Shown: positions 1 through 11,659 of the stretch, one piece after another
Numbering within the stretch: position 1 is the stretch's first letter
Layout of the letters: the number at the start of each line of letters is the position of its first letter
NCBI GenBank assembly: GCA_948567375.1
Contig: OX419756.1
Location: 68,860,552-68,924,551 of the forward strand
Source: Lunularia cruciata
Lineage: Eukaryota > Streptophyta > Marchantiopsida > Lunulariales > Lunulariaceae
Reading direction: 5' to 3'
DNA length: 64,000 nucleotides
Position numbers and translations under genes: made by a program
Notes under the pieces: model-generated
The model's database searches: none
Told to the model about the DNA's origin: nothing
Seen by the model: only the letters and a program-made list of their open reading frames with translations

Positions 1-590
1 CCCAATTGCTAACGTCTACTTCAATACAGAGTCAATATAATCACTCTGGAAGGCGCACGAACTATCGGAACTACCATTGGGACCTCAGAAGCTATTACTC
101 GTTGATACTACTCCTCACCAAAATTCCTAACCACAAAATCTCTAAACATCACTTTTGGCCTCACTACATAATAGATTTCTACTTGAGTGTTGAAAGGGAG
201 AGGATTTGGGACATTCATATCCATATTATCATAATAGAATGTAGATCATCAAATCCCACTCTCTGTCATATATCACCACAGGTAGAATCATCGGGTTTGG
301 TGAGTTCATCACTCTGTCCATGAATTCCGCACCAAAGTGATAAACTAGCAATACCCTCATCTGCTCACGCTGGATGTACATAACCTTGATGTGGAATGGG
401 TTTGAAAATGGAAAGCTAGGTGCGGGAAATTGTCCCCCCAGCACATCCATCCCATCTGCTCTCTAAAGCCCTTCCTAAGTCTAGCAATTACTCTATGCTC
501 TCCCCCTCAAATTACTCAGTTTCAGTAGTTCGTGCTATTCCAAGAGGGGTGATCCACTCTCTTGGACTAGAACACTTGCTCTGATACCAT
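1..590 (-). mobile_element. Internal 5' part of an LTR retrotransposon, cut by the window edge
   Basis: This stretch lies directly downstream, on the minus strand, of the LTR at 591-1332, so it is the untranslated leader and start of the internal region of a minus-strand element whose remainder lies left of base 1. A primer-binding site is visible at 578-589. A 73-codon minus-strand ORF (229-450) may be gag-derived, but I recognise no domain in it. The family is the same as the LTR copies at 26439, 49745, 51129 and 63707 (called family 2 here). Gypsy or copia cannot be decided because pol is not in the window. Confidence 0.7.
578..589 (-). other. tRNA-iMet primer-binding site
   Basis: On the minus strand this reads TGGTATCAGAGC, the standard plant retroelement site complementary to the 3' end of initiator methionine tRNA. 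It sits one base inside the LTR end, as expected for minus-strand DNA priming. It fixes the orientation of the element as minus and identifies 591-1332 as its 5' LTR. Confidence 0.85.
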
Positions 591-1332
591 TGTAATACTC
601 CAAGGACAAGAGAAGAGAGAAAACACAGATTGTCGACTCAAACATTCGATGCCCCAAGGGAGCACCTTCTCTTTATTATATAGACAAAGAGGATCTCCTC
701 CAAGGAAGCTCCACCATAGGATTAGGGACATAGATAGGTGACATGTCAGCAAGCTCCACCCTTGGATTACTTACTTGGATGGGTGACCTGTCTGGTCTAG
801 GTCCTATTTGGTTGGTCAAACAAGCTTTGAACGGAGAGAATCTTCTAGAGAATCTTCCTGTAGGAATCTCAAAATCATGTGAGTAAGGTACCGTTGGAAA
901 GCTCTCGACGAGACAAAGCAGGGGGAGGGAAGGCTAGCCTTTCTTCCATTGGGGGGGGGGCAAAGTTGCAAATTTTTGAGGCCTAATTCATCCGTTTAGG
1001 CCTCCGAAATTGCGTTCAAAGATTTCAGGCATATTTCGGTTCCTACTCTATTAGTAGAAGTCCCCTTTTGGTGATACCTCTTTCTGATCTGTTTAGTCTA
1101 TCATGTGTAACATCCTTCCAGATGTTACCAAACCAATTCTCACCTTTAAATCATATGTCTAGCTATTGGTTCTAGGGTTCTCAAGTTTATTTCGGTTTCT
1201 ACCCTATTAGTAGAAATACTCTTTTGGTGATACTTCTATCTGATCTATTTTGACCATCATGTATAACATCATTCTAGAAGTTACCAAACCGAATTTCACA
1301 TCTAGATCATATGGCTAACCCTTGGTATTACA
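591..1332 (-). repeat. 5' LTR of family-2 retrotransposon
   Basis: The 742-bp LTR begins TGTAATAC and ends GTATTACA in plus-strand reading. It is collinear over its full length with the solo LTR at 49745-50484. It carries a run of eleven G at about 950-960 and a tandem internal duplication of about 155 bp (units near 1034-1170 and 1189-1325). A TATATAG-type box near 680 on the minus strand may be its promoter. The insertion interrupts a coding relic at 1333-1800. The target duplication cannot be checked because the other end lies outside the window. Confidence 0.85.
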
Positions 1333-1800
1333 CTTCCTTCCTTTCAAGTTGTGATTCAAAGTAGTCTTTGGGGTGAAAATGGCTGATGAATTTCCTCCTC
1401 TCTTCCTTGCTTAGTAAGTTAATACTCATGTAGAAGTGTATGGCAAAGGGATCCAGGTAGGTATCTCCTCCATCTTCTTCCAATTCTAAGATCATTGAGT
1501 GGGTGTGTTTATAGAACATGTATGCCTAGTTTGCCACTGCCTCTCTGTACACTTATCAAAGAATATTGCCTGATCAATTGTTAAGTAGGTTTTCCTCTTG
1601 GGTAAAAATAACTTCATGAGCAAGGACATAATTGCTCTTTGGGCTAGGTCCTTGTAATTGGCAACATGCCAATTGTTCCTAGTGTTTCTTGGCTTGACAA
1701 AGGAGTCAATTATTTGGGAGTTGACCTTGTCTCCCATGTCACCAAACTTTGTATGTAAGGTCACCCTCTTCAAAGTTCTTGCTTCTGGTCCAAGGACCAT
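1333..1800 (-). pseudogene. Broken unknown coding relic abutting the LTR
   Basis: Two minus-strand open frames overlap: 1492-1800 (starting MVLGPEARTLKRV) and 1328-1519 (ending in a charged stretch, KEERRKFISHFHPKD). Together they read like one protein broken by a frameshift near 1500-1520. The second frame runs into the LTR terminus, where the stop TAA is formed from LTR bases, so the coding sequence was cut by that insertion. I recognise no family. It could be a gag-like or other transposon protein, or a decayed host gene. Only about 150 residues are visible. Confidence 0.4.
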
Positions 1801-4427
1801 CCACTAGTGTCTTCATTCCACTCTTTAAGATTGCTTCTCAAGTTGCAAATCTCATGGTTTCTACTTTAGATTTCATGTAGCATCAAGGGTGAACTAAAAT
1901 TCCAATTCCAATTCCAAAGCAAAAAGGTCAAGTGCTTGCTCCAAAGAGATGCACTCCTAACATGCATCACACATTTATCTATCATTGAGTAGTAGAGAAT
2001 TATTGCTACAACTCTCCTCGTAGCTCTATGATCTTTCACCATGCTATCTATTGAAAGAATGAACTAGCACAAAGATGATCTACTCTAAAGAATTCTAAGT
2101 ATCTACTCTCTCTTTGGGTTACACTCAAGAGTTTTCTTTGCAAAAGATAGACTTGCTTGCATGAAAGTTCTCTCAGAAGAAGGAATTCCTTGCTTCCTCA
2201 CTCTTGATTTTATAGTTAGGGATCTTCAACCAACAACCTTAGCTTTCCATATGTGAGAACTTCTTGGTGGTGATGCATGTGATGGGAAAGTTTCAATTCA
2301 TAGTACAATCTTCAATTCCAAAACCTCTTGGTGAAGAGTCTTTGTACCTTCTCTTTTTGCCTTGGTATGTTATTTGTATATGATTCTTTCTTTGTATTTT
2401 CATTTGTTGTACCTTTGCCATGGAAGTAGAGGGATCAAAATAATTCTTAGACATGAAGGTTTCTTCCTATGAAGTAGGAAAGAAACACCTCTCATCTTTA
2501 TAAAAAGAACAAGAAAAAAAACAAAATTTGAAAATTTGGAAAATGTAGGTACCTTAGTTGGAACTTGCTAAGCTAAAAATTCAAGAGTTTGAAGATAAAA
2601 TTGAGAGGGATAGAGTGGGAATTGTAAGACATTTTCATCTAATGACCATTCCTACCATTGTAGGAGAAGGGGGAGCAATAGTTAAGGATTACTCTAGAGT
2701 GGTCCTAAGAGAGACTACTCAATCCAAATGATAGGATCTTGTTTCAAAGTAGATATCTACCAGATCGGTATGGAGCTTATTAAGGGAGATACTTGTAAAA
2801 TATGTAGAGTATACACTTTTTGAATTGGAGTTAGGAATAAAAGAAGATTAAACATTGTCTTTTGTGTGGAAGTCCAAAGAACACAAGGTAGGAGGAAGTA
2901 GCAATAGAAATTGAAAATATAGTTTAATAGAAGAAAATTGAAATAAGAGAGAATATGAGACTAAAATTATCAACTATCTTTGGTAGGTTAGACATAATAG
3001 CTATTTCCTTACCAAACAAAAGAAGGATATAGTTAGACTCCTTTGTCAGTCTGTTCCTTCACAAAGGAAAATTAGTTGGTTTTCTTAATATAACAAATTG
3101 AGGATTGGATTAGCTATTCAAGCTACCAAATTTTTTGTTATAACTATTTACGTTCAAAGATTAGTAAAGCAAAGGGGTGAAATCTTTATTGTTTCTTATT
3201 ACTTGTTTAAGATTGTATGCCTTCATAGTTGCATAAGTGATGAATCTTTGTTCTTGAAATTGCTATGAGGAATTGATGCCTTGTATTCTTGATCCTTGGT
3301 ACCTTGGTAATCTTCTTGAACCAATGCTACAATAGTACTTTTGACTTCTTTAATTTTAAAAATAGCTAGAAAAGTGCATACAAAGATAGTCTATTCAAAT
3401 ACAATCATTTCTTCTTGAAGATATGTTCCTCTAGGGAAGGAAATAGCATGTTCATTTAGCGAAGTGATAGAGTTTAAAAGAAAGGAATTAAAACATTGGT
3501 CTGAAATATCATTCTTAGGTGTTAGCAAGACTAATGACTATGTGATTGTGAATTTCTTATTGTACCTTTCTATAATTCGCCTTCTTGGCAAAATGACACT
3601 CTTTTTGGATTGGTTTTTGGCCTAGAAAATTAAAATTAAAAAATAAAGAATTATTTAGTGATATCTTATTTTCTATTTGTTCATTTTTCTATTGTATGCT
3701 TGTTGGATCAAATTGTTATTTACCAAAGTACTTCATTTTGGTCATTACCAAGTTGTTAGATAATCACATATGTATAAGATTATGGGAAGATATGAGTTAG
3801 CATACACGGATCAATTTTTATTTACCCAAGTACTTCATTTTGGTCATTAATAAGTTGTTACATATTCAAATATGAATAAGTCTATAGGAAGATATGAGTT
3901 AGCATACAAGGACACAAAGTTCACTGATATATTTTACCATGGACTAAATGGAGTTTTTGCATTTGCCAAGATCTTTGTAAGCATGAAGTCTGATCCAAAT
4001 CTGTATGCTTTTAGTATTTCTGGTTTGTGATTCTATATTGATATATTTGACTAATATACATATTTATTGAATCAAGATGCGGTTTATATGCTTGACAAGA
4101 AAATGTAAAAGAAAAACCTAAAATATTACCTATTTAAATATTTCTTTCTATACATCAAGAAAGCAAAAATTATCTTGGATGAGTAAGGGAGTTGATTTTG
4201 GAGTAGTTATATCCCAAATAGATGCTAAATATAGATAATACTCTTACTCCAAGAATGAAGGTAACCACTAGATATTATACAATGACAATGTTTGTAAGCT
4301 GGTTGAGATAGTCAATGAAAGCTCATCCTTATTATTACACAATTTGAAATATCAATGAGAGGTTCATCCTTGGTATAGCACAATTTGAAGGATTCGATGC
4401 ACAAAGACCATCTCGTATTAATCATAG

Positions 4428-4429
<2 letters not shown>
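1801..4429. other. AT-rich intergenic DNA, no gene seen
   Basis: No ORF of note and no recognised transposon terminus. The sequence is moderately AT-rich with many short homopurine and homopyrimidine runs. Two near-identical segments sit near 3720-3790 and 3825-3910 (a motif on TTTACC, CTTCATTTTGGTCATT and AAGTTGTTA), an imperfect direct duplication of about 110 bp. Probably old degraded transposon sequence. Confidence 0.5.

Positions 4430-4430
<1 letters not shown>

Positions 4431-4506
<76 letters not shown>
4431..4506. repeat. (TA)38 microsatellite
   Basis: An uninterrupted run of TA dinucleotides fills 4431-4506. Such tracts are length-polymorphic and can extrude as cruciforms. The exact repeat count in an assembly should be treated with caution. 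Confidence 0.97.
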
Positions 4507-4511
<5 letters not shown>

Positions 4512-4991
4512 ATTGTATTCCTTGTTTTGAAGTCCTGTTTGCTTTAATGGTTATAAGTGATCTTTCAAAGTTTATAATATTGGGTGGATGTATGAGCTAG
4601 ATCTAAGGACTTAAGGATGAAGAGTGTTATCATTAGATCTCATTCCTCCAAGTTAAATAATCAAGTGATAGATCTATATTTTAGTATGAGGATGATATTG
4701 GCATGTGTTTTGCAAGCAAGATGTATTTGCTTAGGCCTCTTTAGGAATAACAAAGGGTGGGCAACATATCAAGGATGTTGAGCATACTGATCACTAAGGT
4801 AGGGGTGTCCCTTAGATGGTTTAGAGGTTAATGAGATAGTAAGAACATAAGTGAATATAGAGGAGGAGGCTAGTATCCCAAAAGTAGAGGAGGAAGAGGA
4901 GCAAGTAAAGAAGGAAGAGTTAGTGTAGGAGACAAGCAAGCCATTAGGTACTTTATATGGCTAATTTAAGTTAGTAGAGTATATTATTCTC

Positions 4992-4993
<2 letters not shown>
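4507..4993. other. Spacer between two TA microsatellites
   Basis: Nothing recognisable. A purine-rich segment (about 4858-4930) with many AGGAGG and GAAGAG words reads open on the plus strand as a Glu/Lys-rich stretch, but it has no start and no homology I recognise. Confidence 0.4.

Positions 4994-5048
<55 letters not shown>
4994..5048. repeat. (TA)27 microsatellite
   Basis: A second uninterrupted TA tract, about 490 bp beyond the first, ending at a G at 5049. Confidence 0.95.
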
Positions 5049-5051
<3 letters not shown>

Positions 5052-8000
5052 CTAAATAATGAAAATGATTTTTTCCTATATACTTATTTTGAGTTGTTAC
5101 GTTAATGATGGTTGGCAATATAGGTATGCATATTTATACTTTGCATTTAAAAAAAAACTGAAAATCTAAAATTGTCTAAATGTTGTTTTATGAATATATG
5201 ACTTTTCTAAGTTCTTATTATCTTTTAAGATATAAAGACATGTTTTTTGGCATATTTTTTCAGCAAAAACTTTGCAAATTCATAATTTCAAGACTCAATC
5301 AAGAGAAATGAGAGTGTTATTGGTTTTTTTTGGATTCAATTGATTAATTATAATTTTTTTTGCATATTTTGGTCCTATTATAAGGTACTAAATATACTTA
5401 AAAATATAGATATACTTAAAATTAAGTAGGTAGATAAATAGGATAAATTAGGGCCTCCTCTTTACTAGCAAAATCTTGTGTAATACTACAAGGAGTTTCT
5501 TGCTGAAGCATATCTCACAATAAGTTTCAAATTAAGGTGATTTTTAATTCAGTCTATTATAAAATAACATAAATAATTTATTGTGGTAGGATGAAGAACA
5601 TTCAATTCAGACTTATATGCAAAATATTACTACTAATAGAGTTGAAATCCTATTAGGTGAAGAAAGTCATATTCAAATTGAAATTTATCGTGTTTTATAT
5701 GTCACATCTTTGTATATATGGATCATATATATATATGCTCCTTCAACTTGGTAATCATCCCTTGGGGCTATCTTTGAGGGTCTTACAACTACCATATCTT
5801 CCTCCCTAACAAAAAAATTATAGGTTGTGATATGCTTATAGCGTCTTCTTTCTCTAGTTGTTACTCCCCTTCACAAACATGAGCTTTTATCACGCCCAAA
5901 TTGACAATTCCAAAAGATAGTTCTGCATCCTTTTGCCTATGCACTTCACAAAATTTTGCCTCTACTTTCATCTTCAATTCCACTATTTATTTGTGCTCCT
6001 TCTTGTCTAATTCTAACTTTTTGTTCAACAAAGCAATGATTTTATCATTCTCCTCATTCATCATGGAGTTCTCCAATAAGATTTGTCAACTTCACACCAT
6101 GTGCATTAATAACACCCAAGAAGTTCAATGTATTCTTTGTTTAGATGATCATTTTCCCTTTTTTTTTCTTTATGATCTCCCTTTGTATTTCCACAATTTT
6201 TTCTACCATCTCTTATTTTGAGGATTGACTCATGTTCAATTATCACCTTTTTTAGAGTCTCATAAAATTTTTGTATTTGCTCTTTGGTTGTACAAAGTAT
6301 TGTGCATCGTCTTTGGCAGGTATATGTTGTCCTACACTTTGGGCCATTGGTCTACATATTGTGGGAAATCTGACTCCAAGTACTTCATGAACAGGATAAT
6401 TTTCTCAAAGAGTTCCAATGGTGTCATATCTACAAGAACCTCCATCAAAGACACTTGATTGAGTGTTCTTTGGATCTCCTTCTTTCTCCTCTTGAGACAT
6501 TACTTCACTAATTGGGCTACCCGGACCCTCTCTCTTTCTCAATTCTCTCAAGAATAAGTGCACTATGAACATTGTGAGCCATTATATCAATATCTTCCTT
6601 GGATAATGCAAGTTGTGTTATCTTTGGAGCTTCTCTCTCTCTCCTCTTTGGATTTATTACTCTCTCCTCTTAAACATTAAAAGTCAAAAGAAGTTATTTT
6701 ACCATCATCTTCAAAGATAACTTGTCTAGTTTGTTTATTGGTCTTAATAAGAGGTGCTCTTGAATGTATTTTAATAGATACATGCTTATTAAAGGCTCTT
6801 TGCTTGCTATCAATTTTTGTTATGCTTGTAGTTCTTTCAACATGATTGATTCACCTTTCTCAAAAAATTCATATCCATCTCTATCTAATAAATGCTCTCT
6901 AGTTCTCTTTTGGCTTTTGTTATGCTTGCAATTCTTTAGGCATGATTGATTTCCTATTCTCAATATGCATCTATCTCCTTAATCACAACTAGCACTTCTC
7001 TTCCCCTTGACTGACTATCTAAGTACATCTTGGAGATAGAATGATCTCCAAAGATTGCTTTCTTGTCCTGGGTTAGTAAGGAAGTTCATGCATACAAATA
7101 GGTACAAAACAAGATCAAGTAATGGGATCCCTTCTTGCCAAATACACCATACATCCTTTGACTCTAATGGGAAAAAGTGTTGGCCTAGTTGATGTTATCT
7201 CTTGCAAAAAATATACTCAAAGAATATTGCCTATTCAAGTAAGTTGTTTGGTGGGCATAAAAAAACTTTGTGATTACCATTGTAATTACTCTTCTTGTAG
7301 CGCACTTGTAGTTTGTTACCTTAAACTCATTACTTAGGTCAGATTACTTTACAAACCTCTAGTTTCTTTGCCATTTTTGGAGTTTCTTTACACTAGGTAT
7401 TGAGGGTATGTAGACCAATTGACCCTACATCTTTTGTAAGAATCAAAATACTCCTTTGTCTAGTTCTATGTGTTTTCTCAAAGAGTAACACTTCCTTGAT
7501 TTTATCTATGCTTGATTTCTTGTTTGACCAACACAAACATGTTGTCCAATTTAGTATAAAAAATATGAGGTTAAGTTTCTTCAAGAGGTTGCTACGTACA
7601 ACCATTTCACAGTTCTTGATAATAGGAGCTTGAAGGTTCAATCATTTTATTATGTTCTTACTGCTCATTGCAATTTCTCTCAATTCTTTGAAATAAAAAA
7701 ATTCCTCACAATCTCTCAACCCATCACAAGCCAATTTTTTCATAAACAACGCTTATCTTTGTGTTGCTCAGGTTGTGTTGTTGCAATTCTCTATAGATCC
7801 AAGATTGACAAAAATATAATTCTTGTGGTGAGAAGGGTAGATTTATAGTATGGTTTTAATCTATCAGTGTGCCTCATCATTGTTGCACCACTCCACTCAA
7901 GTATGAATTTGTTGTGCTGTTGTGAACTTCTTGCGGTGATCCCAATAGTATTTTAAGGTTACATGGTTGTCTTCAAATCCTTGTATCTTCTATTGTTCAT

Positions 8001-9240
8001 GCTTTGTCTTTGGCCACACATCCTTTGTATCCAAGTGGTCTTTCTTTGTCTTCAACTAACATGATGAGTCTTTGTATTGCTCTTCTTCCGACTTTGACCT
8101 AAGTTAACTTGGAGATTTAGGGCTACTCTCAGTAACCACACTTCTCTCCTATAAAGAAATAAAAAATGAAAGGATAATTCTTCAAACACATAAAAAATAC
8201 CTATATGAAAGATAAAATGTAAAAGGAATTTTTTTCAAAAATTCCTATGTACCACAGCAAAATTTGGAAATAATTTGAATGTCAATATAATCAACAAAAG
8301 AACACTTGAACTTGTGGAAAGTTTAGAATACTCAAGACTAGAATAAAGTAAGAAAGTATTGAAAGCATATACTATACTTGAATTACCATGCTATTTAATA
8401 AAGGAATAGAAATAAATATAAATACATCAATTTGATACTAGAATTAGACTAATAAGACAAGACACCTATAAGAAAGTGCAAAGAGGAGAATTTATCCAAA
8501 TTGAAAATAAAATACATTCTCAAAACATATAAAGAATGCCTCATAATAAATAAGTCAATTACTGTAGTGACTAATGAACCACTATTTAATGAAAGAAATT
8601 AGCTCATCAATCTGCACTATTATTATGTGTAAAGGATAATATAAAAGAGTGAACTCATAGTTTAATATCTTTCAAGTGAAAGATTGGTTGTTGCTATATT
8701 AGTCTAGTATAGCATTGTAAGACTATGTTGTTCCCTAATCAATCATAACATATAAGTTGAGGAAGTTATATTCATTTGCTATTCGCAGCAAATGGTTCAA
8801 ACTAAGTAGAAAATGACTTAAGCAAGAACTACTGATTTGGTTTTCTAAGTCACTTTTTGATACTTAGATGGGATATATATAGACTTGAATTTAGATGTAA
8901 TGCCCCTTAGATATATGTTGTAAGTTTTTCATGGAGATACTCGATGACGTAAGGAATTTTGGACTCCATAGTTCTTCTAAATAACTTGGGGAAAGATTAA
9001 GAATAACAAAATCAAAGTGCTATAGCATGGTTGTGTTATTATTATAAGGTAAACTTCCAATGATGTAGAAGAAAAACTGATCCCTAAATCATATGCATGA
9101 ACTTATAATAAATAAGATTTATTTACTTATCCTCAGGAGGTAAACTTCTCTTAATGCCATTATGGTATTTTCTTGAAATTACATTAGAGAGAGTATGAAA
9201 TAAGAATTTATGTTTATCTATGATTAAATCCTAATATAAA
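5049..9240. other. AT-rich intergenic DNA with weak coding shadows
   Basis: Several short ORFs occur on both strands between about 5900 and 7850 (for example plus 5901-6221 and 6225-6458). None carries a domain I recognise. The minus strand at 6225-6470 reads open as a stretch resembling a degenerate retroelement protein, so an old transposon body is the likeliest origin. From 7850 to 9240 I see no ORF, RNA gene or terminal repeat. Confidence 0.4.
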
Positions 9241-10310
9241 CTATATAGTAATCCTTTTGAAGAAGTTACAATTAGTAAGGAGTACTCTCATATTGGTCTG
9301 CAGATATCGCCATAAGAGAGAGTATGTTGATGAAATAAAATAATTATAACATTCTATAAAGTAGTATGTATATTTTAACGTATCTAATTTGGTTATTGGA
9401 AATAAAAAATAGTCAATGGTGTTTGGAACATAGAAAGATAAGACATTCATACCCTATAATTTAATTTTTTTCATTAACTGAAGTTTGTGTAAAAATATAA
9501 AAATTAATTTATACTGTTATGTTTCTTGGTATACATTATTATTGAAATTATTAAAATCTATAATTATTTTATGTATTACATTCTATTTTAATACAAACCA
9601 TTCTAAAGCAAAAATTGATGAGAAAGAGAATAATATAGAATGAATTAGATTTAGAAATGAAAATTTTATCATTAATATTTATTGTTACATAAATATAAAT
9701 AATATTTTTAACATATATTTTTATTGTTTATAAATTTTTATTAAATATTATATTAATTAATTAAAAAAATTCTATTTTATAAAATATTAATGTAACAATA
9801 AAATATTACTTAAAAACATATTAATTTAATATAATATTAAAATTTATTTATAAATTTTAAATATTTGTTATTAATAATTATTAATAAATTATAAATTTTT
9901 ATTTAATTTTTTTATAAAAAATAATATATTTTAAATTTTAAAAATTTAATCATGATGCATGATCATTATTTTTCATAGTTATTTTTACAAAAAAAAATTA
10001 TTTTTAATATAAATATTATATTATATCAATAATAACTCAAATTTCTCTGCCTTACATATTATCAGAATCCATTTACCAGGCATAATAGTGAAACAACATG
10101 CATTTTTTGGATTAGCTCCCAAAATTTTGGCCATGCACAATGTTTGAATTGACTCAGGATATTTTAGCCATTTTGGCCATGCACGATACGTACTTGATCA
10201 ATAGAGTTTTAAAATAAAATTATTGCATTTAAAATACTAATTTATATAATTTTATATTTAAAATAAACTACAAAAATAATGACCATGCACCATGTTTATA
10301 TCACATTGGT
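9241..10310. other. Extremely AT-rich tract
   Basis: Between about 9430 and 10030 the sequence is almost pure A and T, in interleaved TTTATAA, ATTAATTA and AAAATTT words with many near-palindromes. It has no coding potential. The tract ends abruptly near 10310, where a balanced-composition block begins. It could be a matrix-attachment type region or simply decayed DNA. Confidence 0.6.
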
Positions 10311-10312
10311 TC

Positions 10313-10321
10313 AAACCCTAG
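10313..10321 (+). promoter_or_regulatory. Telo-box-like AAACCCTAG
   Basis: The nonamer AAACCCTAG stands at the edge between the AT-rich tract and the balanced block. In plants this telo-box is common in promoters and 5' leaders of growth- and translation-related genes. No coding start follows that I can support, so this may be chance. Confidence 0.25.
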
Positions 10322-11624
10322 TTGATAATAATCTAAATCCAGATTCGAGAAAATCTCCAATCCATTCATCCGCTGAAAGATGCATTTCGTGCTCTCTTGG
10401 AAACCTTCAGTGGTGCTCGCACCGTAAGGTGAGGTAGATTTCAAACAATAAGCCGTTGAGAGTTAGTTCAACCTGTTTGGCAAGAGAAATTGAGTGTATG
10501 GTACATGCGTGCAGAATATATAGTTTAGTCAATCAAAATCAAATATTCAAAGCATAAATAGTCCACAGGTTGATAAAGTTTCTTGGCTGGGAACGACTAA
10601 GATGATCAGCATTGACGAGTATGGCCCAATCGAAAAGCTAGCTGCTACCTTCTAAATCCAAGGACTCCGTCACGTGTAGCCATGCTGAATTTAATCACGA
10701 GTTCTTCAGATGTCTCTTGCACGACAGACCAATCATGACTCTATCGGAAGCTGACGGGTGTCCATGAATTCGAAAACAGAAAGAGAGAAATAGCCGAATC
10801 TGATTTGGAACTAAATATATGCATAAACACAACGAGATTCCCTGCAACCATGTCCGAGTCAGTTTCCGAACCTAACTATGGGACGCAGTCGTCAAATGGC
10901 TGCAAACTTGCTTCCCATTGGCTGTACAAAGCGAGCTTTAGTGTCAAGAAGTCATGTGCACATTGATAGCAGACGTATGCCCTATGAACATCTGTTTTTC
11001 ACAAAGAATTGCAGGTTGAGGGGAATGGGGGCAATCGAGATCGTTACTACCAGTTTCTGCACTGACTTAGTTCACGCGAATTAGTCTTCTCTCGAGATGG
11101 GGAACTAGCTGTGCGAAAGGTCCAAACAAGTTTTGGGTAATCTAGTCAACTTCAGTGGACCTCGCAAAATGATAAGATCCGAATTATACAGCACCTGTAA
11201 GATTTTGGACATGAGGAGAAATCTCTGCTGTATCTGGCTTTCTTTTTCAGCAGTTGGGCTGGGTTATCTAATCTGGCATGCGGACTTACAATGCTGTAAC
11301 TGAGCAATGAGCTGTTACAGCACAAGTGGCGATGAAAATTCATGACTCAGATAGTGTCAAACGTACATCGACCAAGTAGGAGAAAGGGAAGCCGCAAGTG
11401 GCAGGATAAAAAGGTCAAAGATCGGATTCTATGTGAACTAAACAACTATAGACAACCTGATCAACTTGCATCTGCGGGTGTTGATTTAGTAATGGTCAAG
11501 AAAAGATCGCACACTTGATATGCCTAGTCTGGCATTTGCTATACACGGACTGTGTACAGCTAACCTACAAAGCTTGACGGATTCGATATATAGGTGATGG
11601 AGAAAAAGAGTAAGTTAGCTATCG

Positions 11625-11659
11625 GAATTACATGATCTCGGCAGATGATCATGTAATTC
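11625..11659. repeat. 13-bp perfect inverted repeat
   Basis: Arms GAATTACATGATC (11625-11637) and GATCATGTAATTC (11647-11659) are perfect complements around a 9-base loop. It is the clearest hairpin in the balanced block. It is too short for a plant microRNA precursor. Confidence 0.8.
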
